The notes beneath the pieces were generated by a model. The model worked only from the letters and a program-made list of their open reading frames with translations, ran no database searches and was not told the origin of the DNA. From SIG603 sp964370405 (GTDB lineage: Bacteria > Bacillota > Clostridia > Oscillospirales > Acutalibacteraceae): a stretch of DNA of 22,306 nucleotides. Position numbers and translations under genes: made by a program. Shown here piece after piece: positions 14,680-21,947 of the stretch. The first letter of the stretch is position 1. Every line of letters starts with the position of its first letter. Location of the stretch: assembly GCA_964370405.1 (NCBI GenBank), contig CAYJJB010000030.1, positions 1 through 22,306 of the forward strand, in the 5' to 3' direction.

Positions 14680-16520
14680 GCTAGTTTAACAATGCCTTCA
14701 TAAAGTTCATAATATCTACCCTTTTTAGATAGAAGCTCTTCATGGTCGCCACGTTCAATAATTTCACCGTTTTCTAAAACCATTATTGCATTTGAGTTTC
14801 GAACAGTAGATAATCTATGTGCAATAACAAAAGTAGTTCGAGTTTTCATTAACTTATCAAGTGCATCTTCGATATGCTTTTCTGTTCTGGTGTCAACTGA
14901 GCTTGTGGCTTCATCAAGTACTAAAATTGGAGCCTTTGAAATAGCGGCTCTTGCAATATTTAAGAGCTGTCTTTGACCTTGGCTTAAATTTGATCCATCA
15001 CCTTCTAACATAGTGTTATAGCCGTTTTCAAGTCTTGTTATAAAGGAATGGGCATTTGCTGCTTTTGCGGCTGTTATTACATCTTCATCGCTTGCATCAA
15101 GTCTACCGTATCTTATGTTTTCCATAACGCTACCCTCAAAAAGGTGCGTGTCTTGTAAAACCATGGCTATATTTTTTCTAAGATAAGATTTTTTATAATC
15201 ATTTAAGGCAATGTCATCAATGGTGATCTTGCCTTTTTGTATGTCGTAAAATCTGTTTAAAAGATTTGTGATAGTTGTTTTACCTGCACCTGTTGAGCCA
15301 ACAAAAGCAATTTTTTGACCAGGTTTTGCATATAAACTTATATTTTTAAGAACCAGCTTATCAGGTCTATAGCCAAAGCTTACATTGTCAAGTTTTATAT
15401 AACCTTTCATGTCACTGCTATCAGTGGCATTTTCAATATCTTTAGTTTCTGGCTCTTCATCCATCATTGAAAATACTCGTTCGGCACCTGCAAGAGCTGA
15501 ATAAATTACATTCATTTGCATTGATATCTCATTAATTGGTCTTGTGAAATTTCTTGAATAATTTAAAAAAACAGCATAAGCACCAATATCTACAAGATTG
15601 GTAAGGCAAAAAAATCCACCCAAAAAGGCTGTAATTACATAGCTTAAATGTCCCATTCCACCCATTATTGGACCCATTGAACCACCTAAAAACTGCGCTC
15701 TTACAACTTTGCTTTTATATTCTTTGTTATATTTTTTAAAATCCTCAAAAGCTTCATCTTCATGATTAAAAACTTTTACAACTTTTTGACCAGTTATAGT
15801 TTCCTCTATAAAACCATTTAGTTCACCTAAAGTTTCTTGTCTTCCTATAAAATACTTTCTGCTCCTTGAAGTTATAAATCTACCTGTAAAGAAAAACAGC
15901 GGTATTAAAATTATTGATACTATCGAAAGCAAAATATTTGTGAAAAGCATTACAATTAAAGTTCCAACAAAGGAAATTATTGCAGAAAATAAAGTGATGG
16001 CAGTATTTGACATCATTTCTCCGATAGAGTCTACATCATTTGTGTATCTACTCATCATATCACCATTACTATTTGTGTCGAAATAGCGTAGGGGAAGGGT
16101 TTGCATTTTAGTGAAAAGATCGTTTCTAAGTCTTTCAAGTGATTTTTGCGCAATATTTATCATTATTCTAATTTGCAAAAAGCTTGCCAATAATGCGATA
16201 GCATAAGAAATTGCCATAATCGTGACATTTGAAATTAAAATATCTGCACCTTTTCCGTCAAATAAATTGTTTATTATTGGTCTTAACAGGTATGAGGACA
16301 GTAAGTTGAGCCCTGTATTTGCAGCCACACAAATAAAGACAAGTAGCAGTAAAAATTTATCATCTTTTATGTAGCTTAATAGTCTTTTAATTGTTTTTGA
16401 TGTGTTTTTTGGTTTTACTACAGGCATACCAATATTTCCGCCAGGCCCACCTCTTTTAATTCCAAATGCCGAAGCATCTTTAGGCGCATCAGTTTTAACG
16501 GGTCTTTTATTTTCATTCAT
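14676..16520 (-). CDS. ABC multidrug-type exporter subunit with consensus ATPase (TM288-like)
   Basis: The 614 residues start with a Gly/Pro-rich cytoplasmic tail (RGGPGGNIGMP, 23-33) typical of this half-transporter family. Six membrane helices (about 55-330) and an ATPase domain follow. Walker A GSTGAGKT is at 408-415, Q-loop near 456, signature LSQGQ (instead of LSGGQ) at 512-516, Walker B LVLD with catalytic Glu537, and H-loop His568. It pairs with the 575-residue subunit upstream. In the heterodimer its own Walker A/B face the partner's intact LSGGQ and form the active site. GAGGG lies 8 nt before the ATG, and only 16 nt separate it from the partner gene. The likely role is export of drugs, lipids or peptides across the cytoplasmic membrane; the substrate cannot be read from the sequence. 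Confidence 0.93.
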   Translation of the reverse strand: MNENKRPVKTDAPKDASAFGIKRGGPGGNIGMPVVKPKNTSKTIKRLLSYIKDDKFLLLLVFICVAANTGLNLLSSYLLRPIINNLFDGKGADILISNVTIMAISYAIALLASFLQIRIMINIAQKSLERLRNDLFTKMQTLPLRYFDTNSNGDMMSRYTNDVDSIGEMMSNTAITLFSAIISFVGTLIVMLFTNILLSIVSIILIPLFFFTGRFITSRSRKYFIGRQETLGELNGFIEETITGQKVVKVFNHEDEAFEDFKKYNKEYKSKVVRAQFLGGSMGPIMGGMGHLSYVITAFLGGFFCLTNLVDIGAYAVFLNYSRNFTRPINEISMQMNVIYSALAGAERVFSMMDEEPETKDIENATDSSDMKGYIKLDNVSFGYRPDKLVLKNISLYAKPGQKIAFVGSTGAGKTTITNLLNRFYDIQKGKITIDDIALNDYKKSYLRKNIAMVLQDTHLFEGSVMENIRYGRLDASDEDVITAAKAANAHSFITRLENGYNTMLEGDGSNLSQGQRQLLNIARAAISKAPILVLDEATSSVDTRTEKHIEDALDKLMKTRTTFVIAHRLSTVRNSNAIMVLENGEIIERGDHEELLSKKGRYYELYEGIVKLA

Positions 16521-16536
16521 TTTAAGTCCCTCTCTT

Positions 16537-18264
16537 TTAGGAAACAGCCGCTTTATCGCGCTGTGAATCGTAAATTTCTTTATAGGTTATACTGTTTTCA
16601 ATAAGTATTTCATGCGTTCCTACCGCCTCAATTTGTCCATCGTTCATAACAACAATTTTATCTGCATTTATTACAGATGAAATTCTTTGAGCAATTATAA
16701 TTTTGGTAGTCGTATTTAATTCATCCATTAAATAATTACGAATTTTTCCTTCTGTCGCAGTGTCTACAGCGCTTGTTGAGTCATCTAAAATTAGAATTTT
16801 TGGTTTTTTTATTAACGCTCTAGCAATGCAAAGTCTTTGCTTTTGTCCGCCTGAAAGATTTACACCACCTTGACCAAGTTCAGTAGCGTACTTCTCAGGG
16901 AAACTATTAATAAATTCGTCTGCAGCAGCAGAACTTGCAGCCAATTTTATGTCAGCGATATCAGCATTTTTGTCACCATAACGCAGATTTTTTTCAATTG
17001 AACCTGAGAATAGAACATTGTTTTGTAAAACCATTCCAACGCTGTCACGTAAAGTTTTAAATGAATAGTCTTTAACATTTCTTCCATCTACCAAAACTTC
17101 ACCCTCATTTGCTTCATAAAGTCTTGGAATAAGTGATACAAGACTAGTTTTTCCACAACCTGTAGAGCCAATAATTCCTACTGTTTCACCAGAATTAATA
17201 CTTAGGTTAACATTTTCAAGCACATTTTCTAAATTGTCGTTATAATATCTAAATTTCACATTTTTAAACTCTATACTGCCAGTTGAAATTTGGCTTTTAG
17301 TATCACTTTTTTCTGCTATGTCAATCTTTGCATCGAACACTTCGTTTACTCGTGAAACACAAGCAAATGCACGTGATGCCATAATAAGAACATTTGCAAG
17401 CATCATTAAGGATGATAAAATTTGTACTGTATAAGTTACAAATACTGAAATATCTCCAATTTGCACACTGCCATCAATTACACCCATTCCACCAAAATAA
17501 ATAATTGCAATAGTTGCGATATTTATTGATAATGTCATAATTGGCATTTGTAGCATTGTAATACGGAAAACCTTTAAACCGCTGTTTTTCATTTCATCAT
17601 TGGCAGTTTTAAATTTAGTAATTTCTGTATCTTCACGAACTAAAGATTTAATTACACGTATATTTGTAAGGTTTTCTCTTACCACACAATTAATTTTATC
17701 AATTTTTTTCTGTAGTATGCTAAATTTTTTATAGCTAAGCAGTACTATGATTGTTATTGCAACTACTAAAAATGGAATTACAATTATAAATATGCTTGCA
17801 AGACTAGCATTTACGGTAAATACCATAATTAGTGTACCTATAAGTAGGGCAGGGGCACGCACAAACATTCTAAGTGCCATTTCTACAAGATTTTGAATTT
17901 GAATAATATCATTAGTAAGTCTTGTTACAAGTGAACCTGTACTGAATTTGTCTATGTTTGAAAAAGAGTAAGCTTGAATTTTTTTAAACATTGCTTCTCT
18001 TAAATCACAACCAAAATAAACAGATGCTCTTGTTGCGCAGTAAGCGCAAGATATTCCAACTATCAAACCAAGGGCTACAAAGAAAAGCATGGAAAAGCCA
18101 TAGCCAAATATAACAGAAACATCGGCACCTTCTACAAAAGCATCAATAATTTTACCTGCAAGTATTGGTATATTAATTTCTGCGTAAACTTCAATTATCA
18201 TAAGCAGGGGAGAGAGGATAAAAAAGATTAAGTGAGGTTTAATAAATTTTAAATATCTCCTCAT
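16537..18264 (-). CDS. ABC multidrug-type exporter subunit with degenerate ATP site (TM287-like)
   Basis: The 575 residues carry six membrane helices (about 12-300) and an ATPase domain. Walker A GSTGCGKT is at 366-373, Q-loop Gln414, an intact signature LSGGQ at 470-474, and Walker B LILD. The next residue is Asp495 rather than the catalytic Glu, and the H-loop has Gln526 (AQRIS) rather than His. Both changes are known from the degenerate site of heterodimeric exporters such as TM287/288. The start overlaps the marR stop as ATGA (18264-18261), with AGGTG 7 nt upstream, so translation is coupled to the regulator. It forms an operon marR, this gene, then its partner. Confidence 0.93.
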   Translation of the reverse strand: MRRYLKFIKPHLIFFILSPLLMIIEVYAEINIPILAGKIIDAFVEGADVSVIFGYGFSMLFFVALGLIVGISCAYCATRASVYFGCDLREAMFKKIQAYSFSNIDKFSTGSLVTRLTNDIIQIQNLVEMALRMFVRAPALLIGTLIMVFTVNASLASIFIIVIPFLVVAITIIVLLSYKKFSILQKKIDKINCVVRENLTNIRVIKSLVREDTEITKFKTANDEMKNSGLKVFRITMLQMPIMTLSINIATIAIIYFGGMGVIDGSVQIGDISVFVTYTVQILSSLMMLANVLIMASRAFACVSRVNEVFDAKIDIAEKSDTKSQISTGSIEFKNVKFRYYNDNLENVLENVNLSINSGETVGIIGSTGCGKTSLVSLIPRLYEANEGEVLVDGRNVKDYSFKTLRDSVGMVLQNNVLFSGSIEKNLRYGDKNADIADIKLAASSAAADEFINSFPEKYATELGQGGVNLSGGQKQRLCIARALIKKPKILILDDSTSAVDTATEGKIRNYLMDELNTTTKIIIAQRISSVINADKIVVMNDGQIEAVGTHEILIENSITYKEIYDSQRDKAAVS

Positions 18265-18734
18265 GCTTTATCACCTAGAATATCAAATAAATTCTCATGC
18301 AGTCTATCCATGAAATTGTCAAATGTTTCAAGCTCTTCATCTGTAAATCCACTAAAAGTATCTCTGTCAAGTTTTTGAAAAATTTCATGAGTGTTTTCAA
18401 CAAAATCTTCGCCTTTTACTGTAAGTGTAATTAAAAAAGCCCTAGAGTCATTCTCGTCTAAGTTTCGTTTGACATAGCCCTTGTTTTCAAGTTTTTTAAG
18501 GCTAACTCCAACCGATGCAGGGCTTGTGCCCATTTGTGTTGCAAGTTCTTTTTGTGTTAATTTATCTTTTTCAGAAATAGTCATTAACAGCCTTGCCTCA
18601 CCAACAAAGACCTCGTTTTTACTAAGCCTACAATTTAATGCTCTATCAAACATATGATGAAATTGCTTCATTTTGTGCTTAACAATTCTTTGTTTTGTCA
18701 TTATATTATGCTTATATTTTCTTTTGCTAGACAT
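18261..18734 (-). CDS. MarR-family transcriptional regulator of the ABC exporter operon
   Basis: The 157 residues hold a winged helix-turn-helix: DKLTQKELATQMGTSPASVGVSLKKLENKGYVKR (about 57-90), then the wing DENDSRAFLITLT (about 93-105) with the conserved DxxDxR-type motif. Basic residues dominate the N-terminal helix. AAGGA (18747-18743) lies 8 nt before the ATG. It is the first gene of the operon and overlaps the next by 4 nt. The promoter sits inside a long perfect inverted repeat (18755-18797), which predicts autorepression and co-control of the exporter, relieved by a ligand. The ligand is not evident. Confidence 0.92.
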   Translation of the reverse strand: MSSKRKYKHNIMTKQRIVKHKMKQFHHMFDRALNCRLSKNEVFVGEARLLMTISEKDKLTQKELATQMGTSPASVGVSLKKLENKGYVKRNLDENDSRAFLITLTVKGEDFVENTHEIFQKLDRDTFSGFTDEELETFDNFMDRLHENLFDILGDKA

Positions 18735-18754
18735 ATTATCATTCCTTTACATAA

Positions 18755-18797
18755 AAATATAGTAAACAAGTTTATTATATGCTTGTTTACTATATTT
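18755..18797. promoter_or_regulatory. Probable MarR operator: perfect inverted repeat with 16-bp arms
   Basis: AAATATAGTAAACAAG (18755-18770) and CTTGTTTACTATATTT (18782-18797) are exact reverse complements around an 11-bp spacer. A third, near-identical half-site, GTTTATTAT, occurs at 18770-18778. One arm fills the -35/-10 spacer of the marR promoter and the other covers the start point, so a bound dimer would block RNA polymerase. Confidence 0.8.
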
Positions 18798-18802
18798 GTC
18801 AA
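18774..18802 (-). promoter_or_regulatory. Fully consensus promoter of the marR-ABC operon
   Basis: Minus strand: -35 TTGACA (18802-18797), 17 bp spacer, -10 TATAAT (18779-18774). Both hexamers are perfect. The -10 lies in the spacer of the inverted repeat. Confidence 0.88.
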
Positions 18803-18808
18803 GTTGTT

Positions 18809-19627
18809 TTATTTAATTTTAAAGGTGATTCTTGTGATGTTATCAAGTATTTTAGTTGGAAATAATGCGTGACCAAACTTTGCAAGTTTACAATCACTAC
18901 CGACACTGTACCGTGCTCTGGGATTTTTTGCATTGCTTGCTTTAAGTATTGCTTTAACTACTTTTTCAGGTCCTGGTGCAGCGGAATACTGCTTTTTAAA
19001 TGCATCAATAAAATTTGCGACATTTTCTTTATACTCTGCAGGATGATCCACTTTTTGTATTTTTTCCAGAGAAACCTCTAAAAATTCAGTATTCATAGCT
19101 CCAGGTTCAATAATTGCCACTTTTATTCCAAACCCTTTTAACTCTGCTCGTAAAGTATCACTAAGAGATTCTACAGCATGTTTTGATGCGCCATACCAAC
19201 CTATCATGGGGAATGGTACCTTTCCTACTACGGATGACATATTTATAATTGTTCCACTTCTAGCCTTTCGCATATGAGGCAAAACAGCTTTTGTTACTCT
19301 TGCAAGTCCAAATACATTTGCGTTAAATTGTTGCTGAGCGGTTTCTATGGAAACAGCTTCAATCATACCATAACTGCCATAGCCTGCATTATTAATGAGT
19401 ACATCAATTTTTCCCTCGCACTTAATTATATCACTTACAAGTGCATTTACATCTTCGTCTACAGTTACATCCATCTTATAAATTTTTGCACCAAGGCTTT
19501 CAATATCACGCATTTTTTCAAGTCGTCTTGCGCCTGCATAAACTTTATGGCCTTGTTTTAATAATTCTTTAACAGCAAGTTTGCCAAATCCAGCACTTGC
19601 TCCTGTAAGCAGTATAACCTTTTCCAT
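18809..19627 (-). CDS. Short-chain dehydrogenase/reductase (classical SDR)
   Basis: NAD(P)-dependent oxidoreductase of unknown substrate. The 272 residues have the cofactor loop TGASAGFG (8-15), NNAG (79-82), the catalytic serine in NMSSVVG (near 131-132) and YGASK (Tyr145, Lys149), followed by EPGAMNTEF. AGARR after the second strand suggests a preference for NADPH (inference). The start is the ATG at 19627: AAAGGAG (19645-19639) lies 11 nt upstream, while the in-frame GTG at 19639 overlaps that site. It has its own promoter (19670-19698). The stop is only 6 bp from the -35 box of marR, with no terminator between, so readthrough into the exporter operon is possible. Confidence 0.9.
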   Translation of the reverse strand: MEKVILLTGASAGFGKLAVKELLKQGHKVYAGARRLEKMRDIESLGAKIYKMDVTVDEDVNALVSDIIKCEGKIDVLINNAGYGSYGMIEAVSIETAQQQFNANVFGLARVTKAVLPHMRKARSGTIINMSSVVGKVPFPMIGWYGASKHAVESLSDTLRAELKGFGIKVAIIEPGAMNTEFLEVSLEKIQKVDHPAEYKENVANFIDAFKKQYSAAPGPEKVVKAILKASNAKNPRARYSVGSDCKLAKFGHALFPTKILDNITRITFKIK

Positions 19628-19669
19628 AGTTGTGACCACTCCTTTCTAAAGTGTCTTTAATGTGGCTAA

Positions 19670-19698
19670 ATAATAACATGAAATTTTCTAATATGCAA
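19670..19698 (-). promoter_or_regulatory. Promoter of the SDR gene
   Basis: Minus strand: -35 TTGCAT (19698-19693), 17 bp spacer, -10 TATTAT (19675-19670) with TG one base upstream (extended -10). Confidence 0.65.
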
Positions 19699-19733
19699 GA
19701 AAGAAATTTAGGTGTAGATCACTATATCTTATA

Positions 19734-20927
19734 TTAATTTTTTTCTCTTAATAAAGACAGAATTTTTCTAGCACAAAGATCAGTCAGTTTTTCAAAATTT
19801 GATTCATCAAACAAATCGTAATAAGCCTCATTAAAATCTTTGAAATCTGGGCTGTCAATTTCATTTGGAACAACTTCTGAATATGCATATGCGCCATCTA
19901 ACTTAGGTTCAATTCCTAAAATGTTTCTTACTTCGTCTATGGTAAACGGCAGTTTATCATCAAGATATTTTGGGAAAAAGTATCCTACAGTAGGCTTGTC
20001 CGATATATCAAAACTTACTAATATATCATCATCTGCCTTTAATTTACTTTTAAATGCATAGTTTAAACTTGGATAGGTGTATGTATTCTTAAAAAGCATG
20101 TCTTTAAGATGTTTAAAGTCCTTATAATCATAGTCCCATTCTGTTTTGCATCTATCTACTCCAACTTTCTCCTCAATCTTCTTAAAAAACTTCTTCATGA
20201 ACTCAATTTGCGCAATTTTAACTGCACTTGCTATTTCCACTGCACTTCGCATGTTTTCGGGTGAAGATGCTAATAAATTCATAATTTCTCTTTCTTTTTC
20301 ATTATCCATTTTCCCTGTAAAACTCCTTATGGCATTTATAAATTGTAAAATTATTTCTCTAATAGGCGCAATTTTTATTGTGCATTCTTCTTTCAAACAA
20401 AAATCAAGCCAGTTTAAGATTTGCTCAGAAAATGATATATTTATAATTTCGTTTTCTGTTAAACCATCTGCGCTATTTGCCGTGTCGCCTTTTTTTGTGA
20501 GATAATAAACAACAGGTTTTTCTTGATGTTTTTTTGCTTCAATATAATAATCTTTCAACTGATTATCTTGTTCACCAGCATCAATTTTCACTTCAATCGC
20601 TATAAACTTGCTATTTGTTTCAATCACTAAATCAATTCTTCGTTTTTCGGTCGTAAGATATTCACGATAGACTTTTGCCGTTTTGAGTTCATTTTCACAG
20701 ATATCAAGGTTTAATACATGATCAAAAAACAATTTTAAGTATGTAGCACCTTGATAATGACTGCCACTTAAAGAAAGGAGTTCATACAAGACTCTGCAGA
20801 TATTCACTTCGTTTCTCGACATAGCCAGAATATGAAAAATATTAAAGTGCACGCCTGTTTTCTTGCCTAGCAAGTCATATTTTTGTGATACTGCTGAAAC
20901 TTCTGTAAGTAAAGTCGCTTCTTTCAT
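19734..20927 (-). CDS. PD-(D/E)XK nuclease superfamily protein (PDDEXK_4-like)
   Basis: The 397 residues carry the core of this fold: an N-terminal helix region NIFHILAMSRNEVNICRVLY (29-48), then RRIDLVIETN with Asp99, then IAIEVKIDAGEQDNQL with Glu112 and Lys114 (the E-x-K) and Gln120. This layout matches standalone PDDEXK_4-type proteins. The rest (about 210-397) is a long domain I do not recognise. The start overlaps the stop of the methyltransferase gene as TAATG (20929-20925), with AAGAGG 6 nt upstream, so the two are translationally coupled. Nuclease activity is inferred from the motif only; defence, repair or a degenerate role are all possible. No terminator is visible before the SDR promoter. 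Confidence 0.8.
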   Translation of the reverse strand: MKEATLLTEVSAVSQKYDLLGKKTGVHFNIFHILAMSRNEVNICRVLYELLSLSGSHYQGATYLKLFFDHVLNLDICENELKTAKVYREYLTTEKRRIDLVIETNSKFIAIEVKIDAGEQDNQLKDYYIEAKKHQEKPVVYYLTKKGDTANSADGLTENEIINISFSEQILNWLDFCLKEECTIKIAPIREIILQFINAIRSFTGKMDNEKEREIMNLLASSPENMRSAVEIASAVKIAQIEFMKKFFKKIEEKVGVDRCKTEWDYDYKDFKHLKDMLFKNTYTYPSLNYAFKSKLKADDDILVSFDISDKPTVGYFFPKYLDDKLPFTIDEVRNILGIEPKLDGAYAYSEVVPNEIDSPDFKDFNEAYYDLFDESNFEKLTDLCARKILSLLREKN

Positions 20928-21613
20928 TAAGAACCTCTTTCTGCGTTCAGGTTTTTCCCAACAATAATCGTCGTATTCTCCATACGATAAACTTGTTGCA
21001 CGTCACTAAATCCAGCTTTTTTAAACATCTTAATTTGGTTTTCAATAGTGCAAGGTGTGTCGTAGTGGTAAAATTCATCTTCGCCCACGCCTATCTCTGC
21101 CCTTAATCTTGCGTTTTCTGCAAAATATAAGTCCTCTTCAGCTTGCGCTTCTACCATATAGTCGCACTCGATATACACACCACCCACAGTTAGTGCTCTG
21201 TTGATTTTTTTGTACAATTCTATTTTTTTCTCATGCGAAAAATGGTGCATGGTTTGAAAAGACACCGCAACATCAAAGCAGTTTTCGCCAAAGTCTACAT
21301 CAAAGTAGCTACCACATATTAGGTTTAGATTTTTGTCACCATGTTTCTCATGTAGTTTATCAAGCATTGCCTGTGTGAGGTCTATACCTGTGACCGACGT
21401 TTCGGGTAATAATTTAAAAATTTCATCAAGCTCAAGGCCGGTGCCACAGCCTAAATCTAGCAGTTTAAGCGCTTGTTCATTTGTAGATAACTCATTTACA
21501 AGCTTCGCCATTTTCTTATAGCCCTCTGCACAACCTTCAACATTATATAGCATTTGGTTTTCATAGCCTTCAACACGTGTTGTAAAAAATTCATCCATTT
21601 TTTCTATACTCAT
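20927..21613 (-). CDS. Class I SAM-dependent methyltransferase
   Basis: The 228 residues fold as a Rossmann methyltransferase: motif I LLDLGCGTG (51-59), the acidic GIDLT (76-80) that holds the SAM ribose, and FDVAVSFQTMHHFSHEKK (about 114-131) at motif IV/V. The pattern is that of UbiE/Methyltransf_25-type small-molecule enzymes. There is no DPPY/NPPY or other DNA-methylase motif. GAGGA (21625-21621) precedes the ATG by 7 nt. It is coupled to the nuclease gene downstream. A terminator-like hairpin lies just upstream (21642-21686), and the nearest promoter is at 21864-21892. The substrate is unknown. Confidence 0.88.
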   Translation of the reverse strand: MSIEKMDEFFTTRVEGYENQMLYNVEGCAEGYKKMAKLVNELSTNEQALKLLDLGCGTGLELDEIFKLLPETSVTGIDLTQAMLDKLHEKHGDKNLNLICGSYFDVDFGENCFDVAVSFQTMHHFSHEKKIELYKKINRALTVGGVYIECDYMVEAQAEEDLYFAENARLRAEIGVGEDEFYHYDTPCTIENQIKMFKKAGFSDVQQVYRMENTTIIVGKNLNAERGS

Positions 21614-21641
21614 AATAATTTCCTCATTTCATAAAAAAATT

Positions 21642-21686
21642 AACTCCGACTTATGATAGTAAAATTTTGTTATCATAATCGGAGTT
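21642..21686. terminator. Terminator-like hairpin upstream of the methyltransferase (possible attenuator)
   Basis: ACTCCGA-TTATGATA pairs with TATCATAA-TCGGAGT (15-16 bp, one bulged C, 12-nt loop). On the minus strand it is followed by TTAATTTTTTTATG, as in an intrinsic terminator, and sits between the promoter at 21864-21892 and the methyltransferase ribosome binding site. On the plus strand it is followed by TTTAATTTG. Confidence 0.7.
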
Positions 21687-21690
21687 TTAA

Positions 21691-21863
21691 TTTGCGCACA
21701 AAGGGGAGAGGTATAAAAATAGTGCGACAAACACTGCTGTTAGCAATCCAAATCACAATAACAAATAAAGACCAAAGCAAAATCGCTTTCGACTAAAATT
21801 CACTATCATTTTTTATTTGAATTACTATATAATCATTGTCACACCTCTATGCTTATTTTCTTA
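21691..21863 (-). other. Long leader region without a credible gene
   Basis: The stretch 21614-21947 (334 bases) holds no ORF I can support as a gene. Downstream of the consensus promoter the minus-strand transcript would carry AGAGGTGTGACAATG, a ribosome-site-plus-ATG pattern, but the ORF stops after three codons. AGAGGTGT (21848-21841) can pair with ATACCTCT (21714-21707) further along the same transcript. A stem TTTG(T)CGCAC/GTGCGCAAA (21731-21691) encloses that second element, and the terminator-like hairpin follows. Riboswitch, attenuator, small RNA and decayed small-peptide unit are all possible. Confidence 0.45.
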
Positions 21864-21892
21864 AATATAGCACTAAAAAAATATTGTGTCAA
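21864..21892 (-). promoter_or_regulatory. Consensus promoter upstream of the methyltransferase leader
   Basis: Minus strand: -35 TTGACA (21892-21887), 17 bp spacer, -10 TATATT (21869-21864). The start near 21857 gives a leader of about 245 nt before the methyltransferase ATG. Confidence 0.75.
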
Positions 21893-21904
21893 GTTTTTTA
21901 AATA

Positions 21905-21935
21905 TAAAAATAAGGACGCAGCATAGCTACGTCCT
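21905..21935 (-). terminator. Intrinsic terminator of the right-edge gene
   Basis: Minus strand: AGGACGTAGC paired with GCTGCGTCCT (10 pairs, one G-U), loop TAT, followed by TATTTTTATATTT. It separates the right-edge gene from the leader promoter. Confidence 0.85.
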
Positions 21936-21947
21936 CAGCGCTTAAAT

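Noticed and set aside
19734..21613. Restriction-modification system
   Set aside because: The methyltransferase has DLGCGTG and a small-molecule-type layout but no DNA-methylase catalytic motif, and no specificity or restriction domain is recognisable.
21722..21796. Plus-strand 24-codon ORF starting GTG after GGGGAGAGG
   Set aside because: It has a ribosome-site-like sequence but no plus-strand promoter and a hydrophilic, featureless product; the same bases are better explained as part of the minus-strand leader.
21691..21848. Type I toxin-like small hydrophobic peptide on the minus strand
   Set aside because: Hydrophobic stretches appear in two different frames, but each lacks a start with a ribosome site or is interrupted by stops; the ATG after AGAGGTGTGACA stops after three codons. 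At most a decayed unit.
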